Shown here piece after piece: positions 17,796 through 26,409 of a DNA stretch of 64,000 bases. The DNA comes from Shewanella litorisediminis. GTDB taxonomy: Bacteria > Pseudomonadota > Gammaproteobacteria > Enterobacterales > Shewanellaceae. The stretch covers positions 2,046,501-2,110,500 of the forward strand of contig NZ_CP069213.1 of assembly GCF_016834455.1 (NCBI RefSeq), in the 5' to 3' direction. Under the pieces are notes generated by a model that ran no database searches, was not told where the DNA came from, and saw only the letters and a list, made by a program, of their open reading frames with translations. The first letter of the stretch is position 1, and each line of letters begins with the position of its first letter. The translations under genes were made by a program, and so were the position numbers.

Positions 17796-17802
17796 GTTTA
17801 AT
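17796..17802. repeat. Right 7-bp target duplication of the IS481-type element
   Basis: gtttaat, identical to 16588-16594. Confidence 0.88.
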
Positions 17803-18549
17803 GTTATTGGAAGAAAGGCTGTAATAACACCTTACGGCGCAAGCCTTCTATCTGCCGCCAGGACGCTGGTGAATCAAGCCGACAGCCTTGAACATGACGC
17901 AATTTCTCAGAAAGCAAAAATTCAGTCATCACTCAAAATGGCAGTAGACACGTTATTTCCCCGACCTATTCTTGGCCAAATCTTAAATGAGCTAAATACT
18001 CTGTTCCCTGAGCTGAATATTCAATTACATGAAACTACATTATCCCGATGTGCGGAGTTATTAGAAGATGGCACCGTAGATGTAGGGATCGCCAGTCTCA
18101 TTCCTCGTGGATATACAGGTAGACTGGCAACAACGATCGAGCTTTATGCTGTTGCACATCTGTCACACCCGCTGTTGCAGCAAAAAGATTTGCAACTAAA
18201 GGCCCTCGAACCCTATAAACAAATAGTAATCCGTGATGGAGGCTTCAGGTCAAACACTAATTCAGGTTGGTTGGGGAGTACAAGTCGAATAACAGTATCT
18301 TCTCTCTCCGAAGCGGTTAGCTGTGTCAAACAGCAACTTGGATTTGCCTGGCTTCCTTTCTGGGTTCTCCAACTTCCCGAAAATAAAGATTTGGCTCAAT
18401 TACCTCTTCAAAATGGATTAATCCGGACGGTAGCATTACAAACGGTTGTTCGACAGACAGAAACTGAAGATCACTTCATTAAAGAGCTTGGAAGAGTTAT
18501 GGACAATTTCATAGTAAAACTCAATAAGTACCAAAGCAGGTGCGAATAA
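17803..18549 (+). pseudogene. LysR-family regulator, 3' part (split by IS481 element)
   Basis: 248 codons in frame with the fragment ending at 16594. It contains the end of the DNA-binding domain (VIGRKAVITPYGASLLSAARTLV) and the whole effector-binding domain, with LKMAVDTLFPRPILGQILNELNTLFPELNIQLHE and LEDGTVDVGIASL as typical LysR substrate-domain landmarks. A short frame from the IS end reads into it (possible start 17764), but no DNA-binding helix would be made. The regulator is expected to be inactive. Its likely former targets are the adjacent DsbA-like/cyclase genes (inference). Confidence 0.92.
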
Positions 18550-18662
18550 GTTTGGCCATAAAGATGGTTGTGTTTCAATAACTTACCCAATGTCGGCTAG
18601 CTTGCAAATACCTGCCGTAAGGCAATCTGTTCATTCCTGCTGGCCGCCCCCAATTTAAGCCC

Positions 18663-18999
18663 ATGACATTGATGAGATTTCCAATACGCTGGAGCAAATG
18701 GAGAGCTCAACATAAAAAAACGTTACGCCGAAGAACAAATCATCAAGGCCATGTTTTTCTTGAGCAAGGAAACGGGCCTCACAATAGGTTTTATCCAGCT
18801 TGGAAAACCCACACAAAACGCTTTTGTGGAAAGCCTGAATGGCAAATTCTGGAACGAATGCCTGAACCACCACTGGTTCAGAACCTTAGAGGAAGCCAGA
18901 TATAAAATCGAAAGATGGCGTCATCATTACAACCTTGTTCTCCCACGTAGTTCAGTGAACTGCATGTCGCCTGTTGAGTATGCCAAGCAGACAGCTTAA
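18663..18999 (+). pseudogene. IS3-family transposase with internal deletion
   Basis: The first part reads KKRYAEEQIIKAM (about 18715-18753), the start of IS3-type OrfA. It joins directly to the end of OrfB: IGFIQLGKPTQNAFVESLNGKFWNECLNHHWFRTLEEARYKIERWRHHYN...SPVEYAKQ (about 18780-18999). The middle of OrfA and most of OrfB, including the catalytic Asp residues, are missing, so this is a deletion derivative unable to transpose by itself. Confidence 0.78.
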
Positions 19000-19062
19000 G
19001 CCGGACAATCTGATCAAGAGATTGGTACTAATCTCGAGGAAAGGTCAAATATAGGATAGACA

Positions 19063-19112
19063 GAAAAAGCGCTGGGAATTGGCCTGAATCGATATGCCAA
19101 TAGCCCAGCGCC
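19063..19112 (-). terminator. Terminator of the copA-cueR operon
   Basis: Long interrupted stem (gcgctggg-aa-ttggc paired with gccaa-ta-gcccagcgc). Read on the minus strand it is followed by a T-rich stretch (rc of cagaaaaa), just after the cueR stop codon. Confidence 0.75.
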
Positions 19113-19128
19113 TATCTGGTTTAATCAA

Positions 19129-19533
19129 TTAATCCGGCATGGCGAGCTTCTGCAAGATACTGCAGTGGGGACTCTCATCACCACAGCAACTGTCCGCAAG
19201 CTCAGTCAGTATCCGCTGCATATGCTGTAACTCAATGATTTTCAGCTTAATGTCATCCAGATGTTGTGTGGCCAGCTGCTTGACGAAGCGGCTTTCCCTG
19301 TTTGGGTCCTGCCACAGGCCAAGCAGGGATTGGATGTCATTCAAGGAAAACCCCAGGTTGCGGGCTTGCCTGATGAATCTGAGCTGATTTATCTGTTCGC
19401 TGTTATATAGGCGATAGCCTGAGTCTGTCCTTGGGGATTTCTTCAGTAATCCTGTTTGCTCATAATGGCGTATCATCTTGGTGGAGAGTCCGCTGGTTTT
19501 CGCAGCTTCTCCAATCGTCAGTAACGCACTCAT
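19129..19533 (-). CDS. cueR: CueR-type copper-responsive MerR regulator
   Basis: 134 aa. Start ATG at 19533 has AGGAGGTG upstream; the frame extends to 19575 inside the copA end but without need. The MerR winged helix is LTIGEAAKTSGLSTKMIRHYEQTGLLKKSPRTDSGYRLY, followed by a dimerisation helix. The C-terminal metal loop CCGDESPHCSI has two Cys eight positions apart (C-x7-C), as in CueR, which binds monovalent Cu, Ag or Au. It lies 10 bp after copA on the same strand. Cognate promoters with 19-bp spacers are visible before copA, before copZ and at 1223. Confidence 0.92.
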   Translation of the reverse strand: MSALLTIGEAAKTSGLSTKMIRHYEQTGLLKKSPRTDSGYRLYNSEQINQLRFIRQARNLGFSLNDIQSLLGLWQDPNRESRFVKQLATQHLDDIKLKIIELQHMQRILTELADSCCGDESPHCSILQKLAMPD

Positions 19534-19543
19534 GTCACACCTC

Positions 19544-21913
19544 CTAGAAGGTTTTACGCTGCAAGCGTAAAGCATTGGTTATAACCAGCACACTGCTACA
19601 AGCCATGGCGGCGCCTGCAATTACCGGATTCAGATACCCCATGGCCGCCAGCGGAATTCCTATGGTATTGAATGCAAAAGCCCAGAACAGATTTTGTTGA
19701 ATATTGGTGTAGGTAGCCGATGCCAGGTTTAAGGATGAAGCTACCAGTTCCGGGTTCCCTCTCATCAGGGTAATGGCCGCTGCACTGACAGCGACTTCGG
19801 TACCAGTCGCCATCGCTATACCAAGATCTGACTGGGCGAGGGCAGGTGCGTCATTTATCCCGTCTCCGACCATTGCGACCTTATAGCCCTGTTGCTGATA
19901 TAGTGCCACAGCTTCAGCTTTTCCTTGCGGTAATACTTCGGCCTGATAATTATCCAGGTTAAGTTCAGCCGCTATCTGTGCTGCACTGTCCTTGGAGTCT
20001 CCGGTCAGCATAGCGACTTTTATCCCTCTTTGCTGAAGCGCTTTCACGGCTTGCTTTGACTCGGGTTTGGCTTTATCGGCAAAGCAGAACAGCCCCAATA
20101 GCACGATACCTGAGTCTGTTGACTCGGCTAACCATGATACCGATGCGCCTTTTACCTGAATTTTTTCCATCGGCAGCGCCAGGCCTAATTCACGCATCCA
20201 GTGACTGCTGCCAAGCATCAATTTACGATTGTTGACTTCACCTTTTACACCTTTACCTGCCACCACGTTGAATTCATTCACTTCCGGTAAAGGAACGTTA
20301 TGAAATACAGCATGATTGATAACGGCTTTCGCCAATGGGTGCTCACTGTGCTGTTGCAGTCCATAAGCTTGCTCAATGACGACTTTTTCTTGCTCACCGA
20401 ATCCGGTGACTTGTACCAGCTCAGGCTTACCTTCGGTGAGGGTACCTGTCTTATCAAAGATGACGTAGTCAATCTTGGTTGCTTGCTCCAGCGCAATGGC
20501 GTCCTTAACCAGAATACCGTGTTTTGCCGCAGTACCTGTGCCTGCCATGATGGCGGCTGGCGTTGCCAGACCCAGCGCACAGGGACATGCTATAACCAGT
20601 ACAGCAACAGCATGCAAGATCCCCTGGGCCCAATCCCCTAAGTACAAGCCCCAGATCAACACCGTGGTAATGGCTATCAATAAAACAACCGGAACAAAAA
20701 TACTGCTGATTTTGTCAACCAGTGCCTGAACAGGCGCTTTGGCGCCCTGGGCCTGTTCCACCAGACGGATAATTTTTGACAACGTAGACTCGGAGCCAAC
20801 CGCTGTCGCCTTTATCTCCAACACACCATCCAGGTTAACAGAGCCACCGGTAACCTTTTCTTCAACGGACTTGTGCAGTGGAATGCTTTCTCCGCTGATA
20901 AGGGCTTCATCCACGTGGCTGTTACCCCGGATAACCAGACCATCTACCGGAATACGATCGCCGGGAAGGACTTTAACCAGATCTCCGGAGGTCAACTGCG
21001 CTGCCGGCAATAATTGCCATTTCTCATTTCGCCAAACCGTGGCAGTGGTTGGCTTTAAATTTTCCAAGGCGTGCAATGCGTCGGTTGTACGGCGTTTGGC
21101 CCTTTTCTCCAACAACTTCCCCAACAGAACCAGGGTGAGCACGGCGGCACTGCTTTCAAAATACAGGTGAGGCGCACCATGGTGGCCATCAAAGCTATAC
21201 CAGAGGTATAACGACAAACCGTAGGCGGCGCTGGTGCCTATGGCAACGAGCAAGTCCATATTGCCACTACCGGCCTTAAGAGCTTTCCAGCCGGCTTTAT
21301 AGAAACGTGCACCAAAATAAAATTGCACTGGCGTTGCAAGTAGCCACTGCCAAAAAGCAGGCAGCATCCAGTCAGCGCCAAATAACATCCCCATCATGGG
21401 GAGTACCAAGGGGAGGGTGAGAATGGCCGAACCAATGACCGGCCAACTATCCTTTTGATAGAAAGCCTGTTGCTTGTCCTGCTTACTCTCAGATTGAACG
21501 AGGTCTTGAGTCGTGATCAATTCATAACCTGCATTGCTGACAGCCTCGCTCAAAGTGTCGTTGCTGATGCTTTGCAGCAGCGAAATGCTCACCTGTTCGG
21601 TTGCCAGGTTAACACTGGCGCTGTGTACCCCGGCCACCTTCATCAGTGCTTTTTCCACCCGTCCGGCGCAGGAGGCACAGGTCATTCCTTTTACTTCGAA
21701 TTGACGTGAGTCCATTTCTACTTCGTAGCCAGCATTGATGATGGCGGAAGTGATGTCAGCTGCGTTGGCGAGCCCTTCAACCGTGGCGGTCTCTGTTGCC
21801 AAATTGACGTTGGCTTTCACAACACCGCTCACATTGAGCAGTGCCTTTTCGATGCGTGCGGCGCAGGATGCACATGTCATCCCTTTTACTGCGAGTTGCA
21901 TGGTCGTTGACAT
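19544..21913 (-). CDS. copA: Copper-exporting P1B-type ATPase CopA
   Basis: 789 aa inner-membrane copper pump. Two N-terminal heavy-metal domains each carry MTCASC (about residues 13 and 80). The transmembrane CPC ion site is in VIACPCALGLATPAA, the phosphorylation motif is DKTGTLTEG, the nucleotide-binding segment includes HSEHPLAKA, and the hinge is VGDGINDAPALAQ. This is the Cu(I)-export set. Start ATG at 21913 has AGGAG upstream. It is transcribed with cueR and controlled by the CueR-type promoter at 21954-21984. It removes cytoplasmic Cu(I) to the periplasm. Confidence 0.96.
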   Translation of the reverse strand: MSTTMQLAVKGMTCASCAARIEKALLNVSGVVKANVNLATETATVEGLANAADITSAIINAGYEVEMDSRQFEVKGMTCASCAGRVEKALMKVAGVHSASVNLATEQVSISLLQSISNDTLSEAVSNAGYELITTQDLVQSESKQDKQQAFYQKDSWPVIGSAILTLPLVLPMMGMLFGADWMLPAFWQWLLATPVQFYFGARFYKAGWKALKAGSGNMDLLVAIGTSAAYGLSLYLWYSFDGHHGAPHLYFESSAAVLTLVLLGKLLEKRAKRRTTDALHALENLKPTTATVWRNEKWQLLPAAQLTSGDLVKVLPGDRIPVDGLVIRGNSHVDEALISGESIPLHKSVEEKVTGGSVNLDGVLEIKATAVGSESTLSKIIRLVEQAQGAKAPVQALVDKISSIFVPVVLLIAITTVLIWGLYLGDWAQGILHAVAVLVIACPCALGLATPAAIMAGTGTAAKHGILVKDAIALEQATKIDYVIFDKTGTLTEGKPELVQVTGFGEQEKVVIEQAYGLQQHSEHPLAKAVINHAVFHNVPLPEVNEFNVVAGKGVKGEVNNRKLMLGSSHWMRELGLALPMEKIQVKGASVSWLAESTDSGIVLLGLFCFADKAKPESKQAVKALQQRGIKVAMLTGDSKDSAAQIAAELNLDNYQAEVLPQGKAEAVALYQQQGYKVAMVGDGINDAPALAQSDLGIAMATGTEVAVSAAAITLMRGNPELVASSLNLASATYTNIQQNLFWAFAFNTIGIPLAAMGYLNPVIAGAAMACSSVLVITNALRLQRKTF

Positions 21914-21953
21914 TTTACTTACTCCTGGGTGGTTCAGTTGCTGCGATGATTAA

Positions 21954-21984
21954 AGGCTAAACCTTGCCATTATGGGAAGGTCAA
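21954..21984 (-). promoter_or_regulatory. CueR operator/promoter of copA
   Basis: On the minus strand, -35 ttgacc (21984-21979) and -10 tagcct (21959-21954) are 19 bp apart. The spacer holds the dyad ACCTTcCC...GGcAAGGT, nearly identical to the well-known copA promoter of Escherichia coli. Confidence 0.92.
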
Positions 21985-22014
21985 GCAGCCGCCTTAAAAA
22001 TTTTTTCGAGCCTA

Positions 22015-22045
22015 TTGACATTGCCATCGTGGCAACATTTATCGT
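22015..22045 (+). promoter_or_regulatory. CueR-type promoter of copZ
   Basis: -35 ttgaca (22015-22020), a 19-bp spacer with dyad TTGCCA-tcg-TGGCAA, and -10 tatcgt (22040-22045). The copZ ATG follows 30 bp later. The site diverges from the copA promoter 30 bp away, so one CueR pool could fire both. Confidence 0.88.
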
Positions 22046-22075
22046 GTGGCTCAGATTCACAACAGGAGATCTAAA

Positions 22076-22312
22076 ATGATTGAATTTAATGTAGAAAACA
22101 TGACCTGCGGACATTGTGCCGGCGTGGTGAACAAAGCCATTATGCAGCTGCAGTCTGATGCCAAGGTTGAAGTCGACTTAATGGCAAAGAAGATAAAAGT
22201 ATCCAGCGGTCTGACTTCAGACGAAATTATCGAGGCATTGGAAGAGGCCGGCTATCCCGCGAGTGAAGTGAAAGCCACTTGCTGCAATCCTCAGAACTCT
22301 TGCCATGCATGA
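22076..22312 (+). CDS. copZ: CopZ-like copper chaperone (HMA domain)
   Basis: 78 aa. ATG at 22076 has AGGAG upstream; an earlier in-frame start at 22046 lies on the -10 region and is rejected. A single heavy-metal-associated domain begins MIEFNVENMTCGHCAGVVNKAI, with the Cu-binding C-G-H-C. It should carry Cu(I) in the cytoplasm to CopA and CueR. The extra tail KATCCNPQNSCHA adds three Cys beyond the usual fold. It is divergent from copA with its own CueR-type promoter and is followed by a hairpin terminator. Confidence 0.92.
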   Translation: MIEFNVENMTCGHCAGVVNKAIMQLQSDAKVEVDLMAKKIKVSSGLTSDEIIEALEEAGYPASEVKATCCNPQNSCHA

Positions 22313-22318
22313 TTTGAG

Positions 22319-22339
22319 TGGCCACTCCCGCAGTGGCCA
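22319..22339 (+). terminator. Terminator after copZ
   Basis: Perfect 8-bp arms (tggccact / agtggcca) with loop cccgc, followed by ttattttg. Confidence 0.8.
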
Positions 22340-22461
22340 TTATTTTGTGCGTTGGACCCGGTGCAGATAATAGCAGGTGCAGAGCAGGGCAGATGGCCTT
22401 TGGTTTTACTCATTTACCTGCATGTATAGATGCGGTTGCTTATAAGGGCGCTGCTGACTAT

Positions 22462-23082
22462 ATGAATTGTATGGAAAAGTTTATGCTAAAGCGTTTTGAA
22501 GAAGAAGCGGTAGAATTTTACCAAAACACGATTTTTGAATTGGAAAAGCTTGGCATCAGTATCGAACCGATGACGTTAAGCCACCTTGCATTCAGAACCC
22601 AATCAACATTGGATTATTTGAGAATGCGGGAATACCTGGAATCCCATGCCATTGCCAATGTTGAAAACTATTGGAATGGTCGACCTATATCAAAAATTCT
22701 GCTTAAAGAACCTCTTCGTCTGTCCTATAAAACAAAAGTTCAGTTAATCGAGCTGATCCCTCCACCACATCAGCGAGTTTATCCACTAGGTTTTGAACAC
22801 TTAGGGATAGTTCTAGGCGAAGAACTGGAAAGTTTTGCCAATAAGCACCAATCGGTAATGACGGGGAGACAATTTCAAAGTGACGTTTGTCGGCCATATT
22901 ACATTCGATTTGATAGCTATCACCACGTTAAGTTCTACCAATATTCTTTGCAACATGTGTGTGAATTAGAGGGAAAGAGTTTCGAGCATTTCGAGCGTGT
23001 TGAGGCGTCAGTCTATCGTTGGCACAGCTCCCCTTATCCAAACACCCATGGTTATTCAAGCTTGGAGCGTTACCTTGACTGA
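22462..23082 (+). CDS. YecM-like VOC-superfamily protein
   Basis: 206 aa from ATG 22462; ATG 22471 is an alternative, and a GTG at 22318 is rejected because it lies in the copZ terminator. The protein contains ISIEPMTLSHLAFRT, NGRPISKILLKEPL, VQLIELIPPPHQRVYPLGFEHLGIVL and HHVKFYQYSLQHV. The spacing matches E. coli YecM, a glyoxalase/VOC-fold protein of unknown function with possible metal-binding His and Glu in the same places. The 3' end overlaps the likely start of the next gene by 8 bp, suggesting coupling. Confidence 0.8.
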   Translation: MNCMEKFMLKRFEEEAVEFYQNTIFELEKLGISIEPMTLSHLAFRTQSTLDYLRMREYLESHAIANVENYWNGRPISKILLKEPLRLSYKTKVQLIELIPPPHQRVYPLGFEHLGIVLGEELESFANKHQSVMTGRQFQSDVCRPYYIRFDSYHHVKFYQYSLQHVCELEGKSFEHFERVEASVYRWHSSPYPNTHGYSSLERYLD

Positions 23083-23842
23083 GCAATCGTTTCTCGGGAA
23101 AACCGTGTTGGTAACCGCTGTCACTGGTAATGTAGGTGAGAGCATAGCCGAATATTTCCTGCAGCACGGCGCCAATGTCATGTTGAGCTTCAGACGAAAT
23201 GAAAAGGTTGCTTCAGCGCTTTATGTCAGACTGAAGAAATTAAGCCCCCATGTTTCACTCTGTCAATGTGATTTGACCTGTGAGTTCCAGATCCGCTTTT
23301 TGATTGAAAGTACAATAGGGCGGTTTGGTGGTTTGAATGCTGTCGTGAATGCCGCAGGCAGTTATCCTACGCACTCTCTCTTGTCTATGAGCTACCATGA
23401 CTGGAACTCAGTTATGGATGACAACCTGAACAGCGCATTTCTACTATTACAACACAGTGCCAATCAAATGCGAAAAACAGGCGGAGGCAGCATTATTAAC
23501 ATTGCCTCGTTATCCGCAACGTTTCCCAGTCGAGAGCAATCCCATTACTCCAGTGCCAAGGCCGCACTGGTTATGCTCACCAAAGCGGCGGCGATAGAAT
23601 TGGCGCCGCACAACATCAGAGTAAATGCCATAAGTCCTGGGTTAGTTTATCGTGATGGTATTGAGGAAGCGTGGCCTGAAGGAGTTAAACGTTGGTCTAA
23701 AAATTGTCCTCTTCACAGACTCGTTCGCCCAATCGATATCGCCAAAACCGCCCTGTTTTTAAGTTCAATGGACGCAGATTTTATTACGGGACAGAACTAC
23801 ATTGTCGATGGCGGTGTGTCAGCGGTGAATCCCGGGGCTTAA
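23075..23842 (+). CDS. Short-chain dehydrogenase/reductase
   Basis: About 255 aa. The TTG at 23075 is favoured (GGAG 7 bp before, overlap with the preceding stop); ATG 23048 is the alternative. The Rossmann start is VLVTAVTGNVGESIAEYFL, a variant of TGxxxGxG in which the last Gly is replaced by Ser. NAAG, the catalytic Ser in IINIASLSATFPS and Y-x3-K in HYSSAKAALVMLTKAA are all present, followed by IRVNAISPG and FITGQNYIVDGG. It is a classical SDR of about 250 residues using NAD(P)H; the substrate is unknown. Confidence 0.9.
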   Translation: MTEQSFLGKTVLVTAVTGNVGESIAEYFLQHGANVMLSFRRNEKVASALYVRLKKLSPHVSLCQCDLTCEFQIRFLIESTIGRFGGLNAVVNAAGSYPTHSLLSMSYHDWNSVMDDNLNSAFLLLQHSANQMRKTGGGSIINIASLSATFPSREQSHYSSAKAALVMLTKAAAIELAPHNIRVNAISPGLVYRDGIEEAWPEGVKRWSKNCPLHRLVRPIDIAKTALFLSSMDADFITGQNYIVDGGVSAVNPGA

Positions 23843-23885
23843 GATCAAAATGGTAGCAAAACTTATTTAACGCGAGGCTAATTAT

Positions 23886-24302
23886 ATGAGCTTGGAAATC
23901 ATTAATGACAAGAATGTGGAAATATTCGACGCTCTTGTAAAAGGAGTCAGAGAGTATAATGCCGAAATACTCGGCGCTGAAGAGTCTCAACCCTTAACCG
24001 TTGTCGCCAGAGATGATGCCGGCAACCTGATTGCCGGTGTATCAGGGCGAACGATTTATCAATGTTTTCTCATTGATGTGGTATGGGTTCACAAGGGATA
24101 CAGGGGCAGCGGGCTTGGAAGGAAAGTCATGGAACTTGCTGAAAAACAAGCGATACAGAGGGGATGTCATTCTGCCCAGGTTGATACTTTGTCATTTCAG
24201 GGGCCGGTGTTCTACGGAAAGCTTGGTTTTAAGGTAGTTGGAACAGTCGAGGATTTCCCTGCTGGCCACGAGCGGTACTTTTTACAAAAACATTATGTTT
24301 GA
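23886..24302 (+). CDS. GNAT-family N-acetyltransferase
   Basis: 138 aa. The acetyl-CoA loop is in VVWVHKGYRGSGLGRKVMELAEKQAIQRGC, with R-G-S-G-L-G as motif A, and the C-terminal motif B is FYGKLGFKVVGTVEDFPAGHERYFLQK. This C-terminal pattern resembles small stand-alone GNATs acting on small molecules. Ribosome site gagg precedes ATG 23886. The acceptor is not known. Confidence 0.92.
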   Translation: MSLEIINDKNVEIFDALVKGVREYNAEILGAEESQPLTVVARDDAGNLIAGVSGRTIYQCFLIDVVWVHKGYRGSGLGRKVMELAEKQAIQRGCHSAQVDTLSFQGPVFYGKLGFKVVGTVEDFPAGHERYFLQKHYV

Positions 24303-24360
24303 AGAAAAATCCGTGGGGTAGGTGAGTGCGGTTTAGCTAATTAATTCCGGAGGTCTGATG

Positions 24361-24864
24361 ATGTTGGTAAGCGAAACAGAACGCCTGGTTATCAGGCAGT
24401 TCGAGTATGAAGATGCCCCTTTTGTTTTGCGTTTATTAAATGAAGAGTCATTTATCAGCTACATAGCCGATAAAAATGTCCGTACCCTTGCCGATGCAGA
24501 GCACTATCTTGAAAATGGTCCCATGTCCAGTTATCAGGCTTATGGATTTGGGCTCAATATAGTGTGTTTAAGGGGCTGTAAAACACCTATCGGTATGTGT
24601 GGTATTTTGAAAAGAAAAGAGCTGGCGCATCCTGACCTGGGGTATGCATTTTCACCAGAGTTTTGGGGTAGAGGCTATGCCTTAGAGGCCGCCAAGTCTG
24701 TTTTGATGACAGAGATGGCCAAATATGCACTGGACACTGTTCTGGCTGTTACATTACCTCATAATATGAGCTCAAACAAATTGCTGATTAATGCAGGTTT
24801 TAAAAAGAAGGGAAGCATGGAGCTGTATGGATTCGAAAATAACCTGTACGAGTATAACCTTTGA
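24361..24864 (+). CDS. GNAT-family acetyltransferase, RimJ/RimL-like
   Basis: 167 aa. ATG at 24361 has GGAGG at 7 bp; the adjacent ATG at 24358 is also in frame. It begins LVSETERLVIRQFEYEDAPFVLRLLNEESFI, typical of RimJ/RimL-type enzymes, and has PDLGYAFSPEFWGRGYALEAAKSVL (acetyl-CoA motif, with G-R-G-Y-A) and LPHNMSSNKLLINAGFKKKG. These enzymes acetylate protein N termini or small amines. The target is unknown. Confidence 0.92.
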   Translation: MLVSETERLVIRQFEYEDAPFVLRLLNEESFISYIADKNVRTLADAEHYLENGPMSSYQAYGFGLNIVCLRGCKTPIGMCGILKRKELAHPDLGYAFSPEFWGRGYALEAAKSVLMTEMAKYALDTVLAVTLPHNMSSNKLLINAGFKKKGSMELYGFENNLYEYNL

Positions 24865-24943
24865 ACGTGCTTGCACTCAGTATTAATTTACTGATGAAGT
24901 GGATTAAACCAACATTTGTATCTTATTCTTGGTTATATATTGA

Positions 24944-24961
24944 TACCTGAATATTCAGGTA
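24944..24961. promoter_or_regulatory. 18-bp perfect palindrome before the PLP decarboxylase gene
   Basis: tacctgaatattcaggta is fully self-complementary. It lies 48 bp before the GTG start of the decarboxylase, in the promoter zone, and may be an operator for an unknown dimeric regulator. Confidence 0.45.
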
Positions 24962-25008
24962 ATGGATAAATTTAAGCGACTTCATACTTACAATGTTGGG
25001 GTAAAATA

Positions 25009-26409
25009 GTGGAAGAATATAACAACGAAAAACAGCTTCTTGCCGCCAATATTTTTAAGCTCGCCGCTCATTTTGGAGAGGAATATATATCCGGTATAGC
25101 TCAGCGAGCAGTTGGTCCTGGTAAGTCTGAACTCGATGCGTTGAAACATTTCAATACCGAACTGCCCATAACAGGGGCTAATCCATTTGAGGTGGTAAAG
25201 ACACTACATCAGTTCGGTTCACCTGCAACAATGGCGACTACCGGTGGCCGTTTTTTTGGCCTTGTGGTTGGGGGCGTGACTCCTGCAGCTTTGGGGGCAT
25301 CGGTATTAACGGCAGCCTGGGACCAGGTTGCCATAGTCGAAGCCACAGCACCTTCGGCGATTTATTTGGAGAGGCTTGCCGGCAACTGGCTGTTGCAGCT
25401 CTTTAGATTACCGAGCGATTGCAGTGTGGGATTTACTACCGGCACTACAGTTTCAAACCTGGTGTGTTTAGCCGCCGCCAGAAACGAACTCTACGCCAGG
25501 CTGGGGTTCGATTTAGCCGAAGATGGGCTCAGTGGCGTTCCGCCACTTAAAGTCCTGGTATCTGAGCAATCCCATGTGACCGTATTTAAAGCCCTGTCTA
25601 TCCTGGGTATTGGTAATAGCCAAATCCAGCGACTTCCCTGTGACCTTCAGGGACGCATCAATCCTGCAGGATTCTCCGAAGTTGATGAAAGCACCATAGT
25701 CTGCTTGCAGGCTGGTAATGTGAATTCCGGTTCCTTTGATCAATTTGATGTCATAGTGCCTCATATTCGCGCAAAGGGCGGCTGGGTGCATGTAGACGGC
25801 GCGTTTGGATTATGGGCTGCGGCATCTCCTGACAAGCATCATTTGATCAAGGGCGTGGAACTTGCAGACTCCTGGGCTGTAGATGCACATAAATGGTTGA
25901 ATACTCCTTATGATTGCGGCATCGCCATCTGCCGCCATGCACAGTCTGTTCATAATGTTATGACTACCCAAGCACCTTATCTGACGCCCAATGTTTGCGT
26001 CCCGCCAAAAGATATGGTGCCGGAGTTTTCAAGACGGGCCAGGGGCGTTGAAGTATGGGCTGCCATACAGGAAATGGGTAAAGAAGGGATAAGAGATTTA
26101 ATCAATCGCTGTTGTGACCATGCAAAGGTACTTTCCGAGGGACTGAAGAGAATAGGGTTTGAGATACTAAACGATGTGGTACTGAATCAGGTCGTCGCCA
26201 CCATAGGCACAGATGAAGACATAGCCGATATTACCCGAATGGTTCTGGAACAGGGCATTTGCTGGTTTGGCACAACCTACTGGCAGGGCAAAACCGCAAT
26301 CCGACTGAGCGTTGCATCATGGATGACCACCTCGGATGATATTCATTTAACTCTGGACGCGATAGAAATGGCCACTCATGCGGTGCTCGCCGGAAAGCAG
26401 CCACAGTAG
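25009..26409 (+). CDS. PLP-dependent decarboxylase-family protein
   Basis: 466 aa, GTG start at 25009 (MEEYNNEKQ). It belongs to the group II pyridoxal-dependent decarboxylases (glutamate/tyrosine/aromatic amino acid type). The glycine-rich region FTTGTTVSNLVCLAAARNEL holds the phosphate contact, GGWVHVDGAFGLWAA supplies the Asp that binds the pyridine nitrogen, and SWAVDAHKWLNTPYDCG carries the Schiff-base Lys. Length is normal. The amino acid decarboxylated cannot be told from the sequence. An 18-bp palindrome lies upstream. Confidence 0.9.
   Translation: MEEYNNEKQLLAANIFKLAAHFGEEYISGIAQRAVGPGKSELDALKHFNTELPITGANPFEVVKTLHQFGSPATMATTGGRFFGLVVGGVTPAALGASVLTAAWDQVAIVEATAPSAIYLERLAGNWLLQLFRLPSDCSVGFTTGTTVSNLVCLAAARNELYARLGFDLAEDGLSGVPPLKVLVSEQSHVTVFKALSILGIGNSQIQRLPCDLQGRINPAGFSEVDESTIVCLQAGNVNSGSFDQFDVIVPHIRAKGGWVHVDGAFGLWAAASPDKHHLIKGVELADSWAVDAHKWLNTPYDCGIAICRHAQSVHNVMTTQAPYLTPNVCVPPKDMVPEFSRRARGVEVWAAIQEMGKEGIRDLINRCCDHAKVLSEGLKRIGFEILNDVVLNQVVATIGTDEDIADITRMVLEQGICWFGTTYWQGKTAIRLSVASWMTTSDDIHLTLDAIEMATHAVLAGKQPQ

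Noticed and set aside
22318..22461. GTG extension of the VOC-type protein
   Set aside because: The GTG lies in the stem of the copZ terminator; the extra residues are not family-like.
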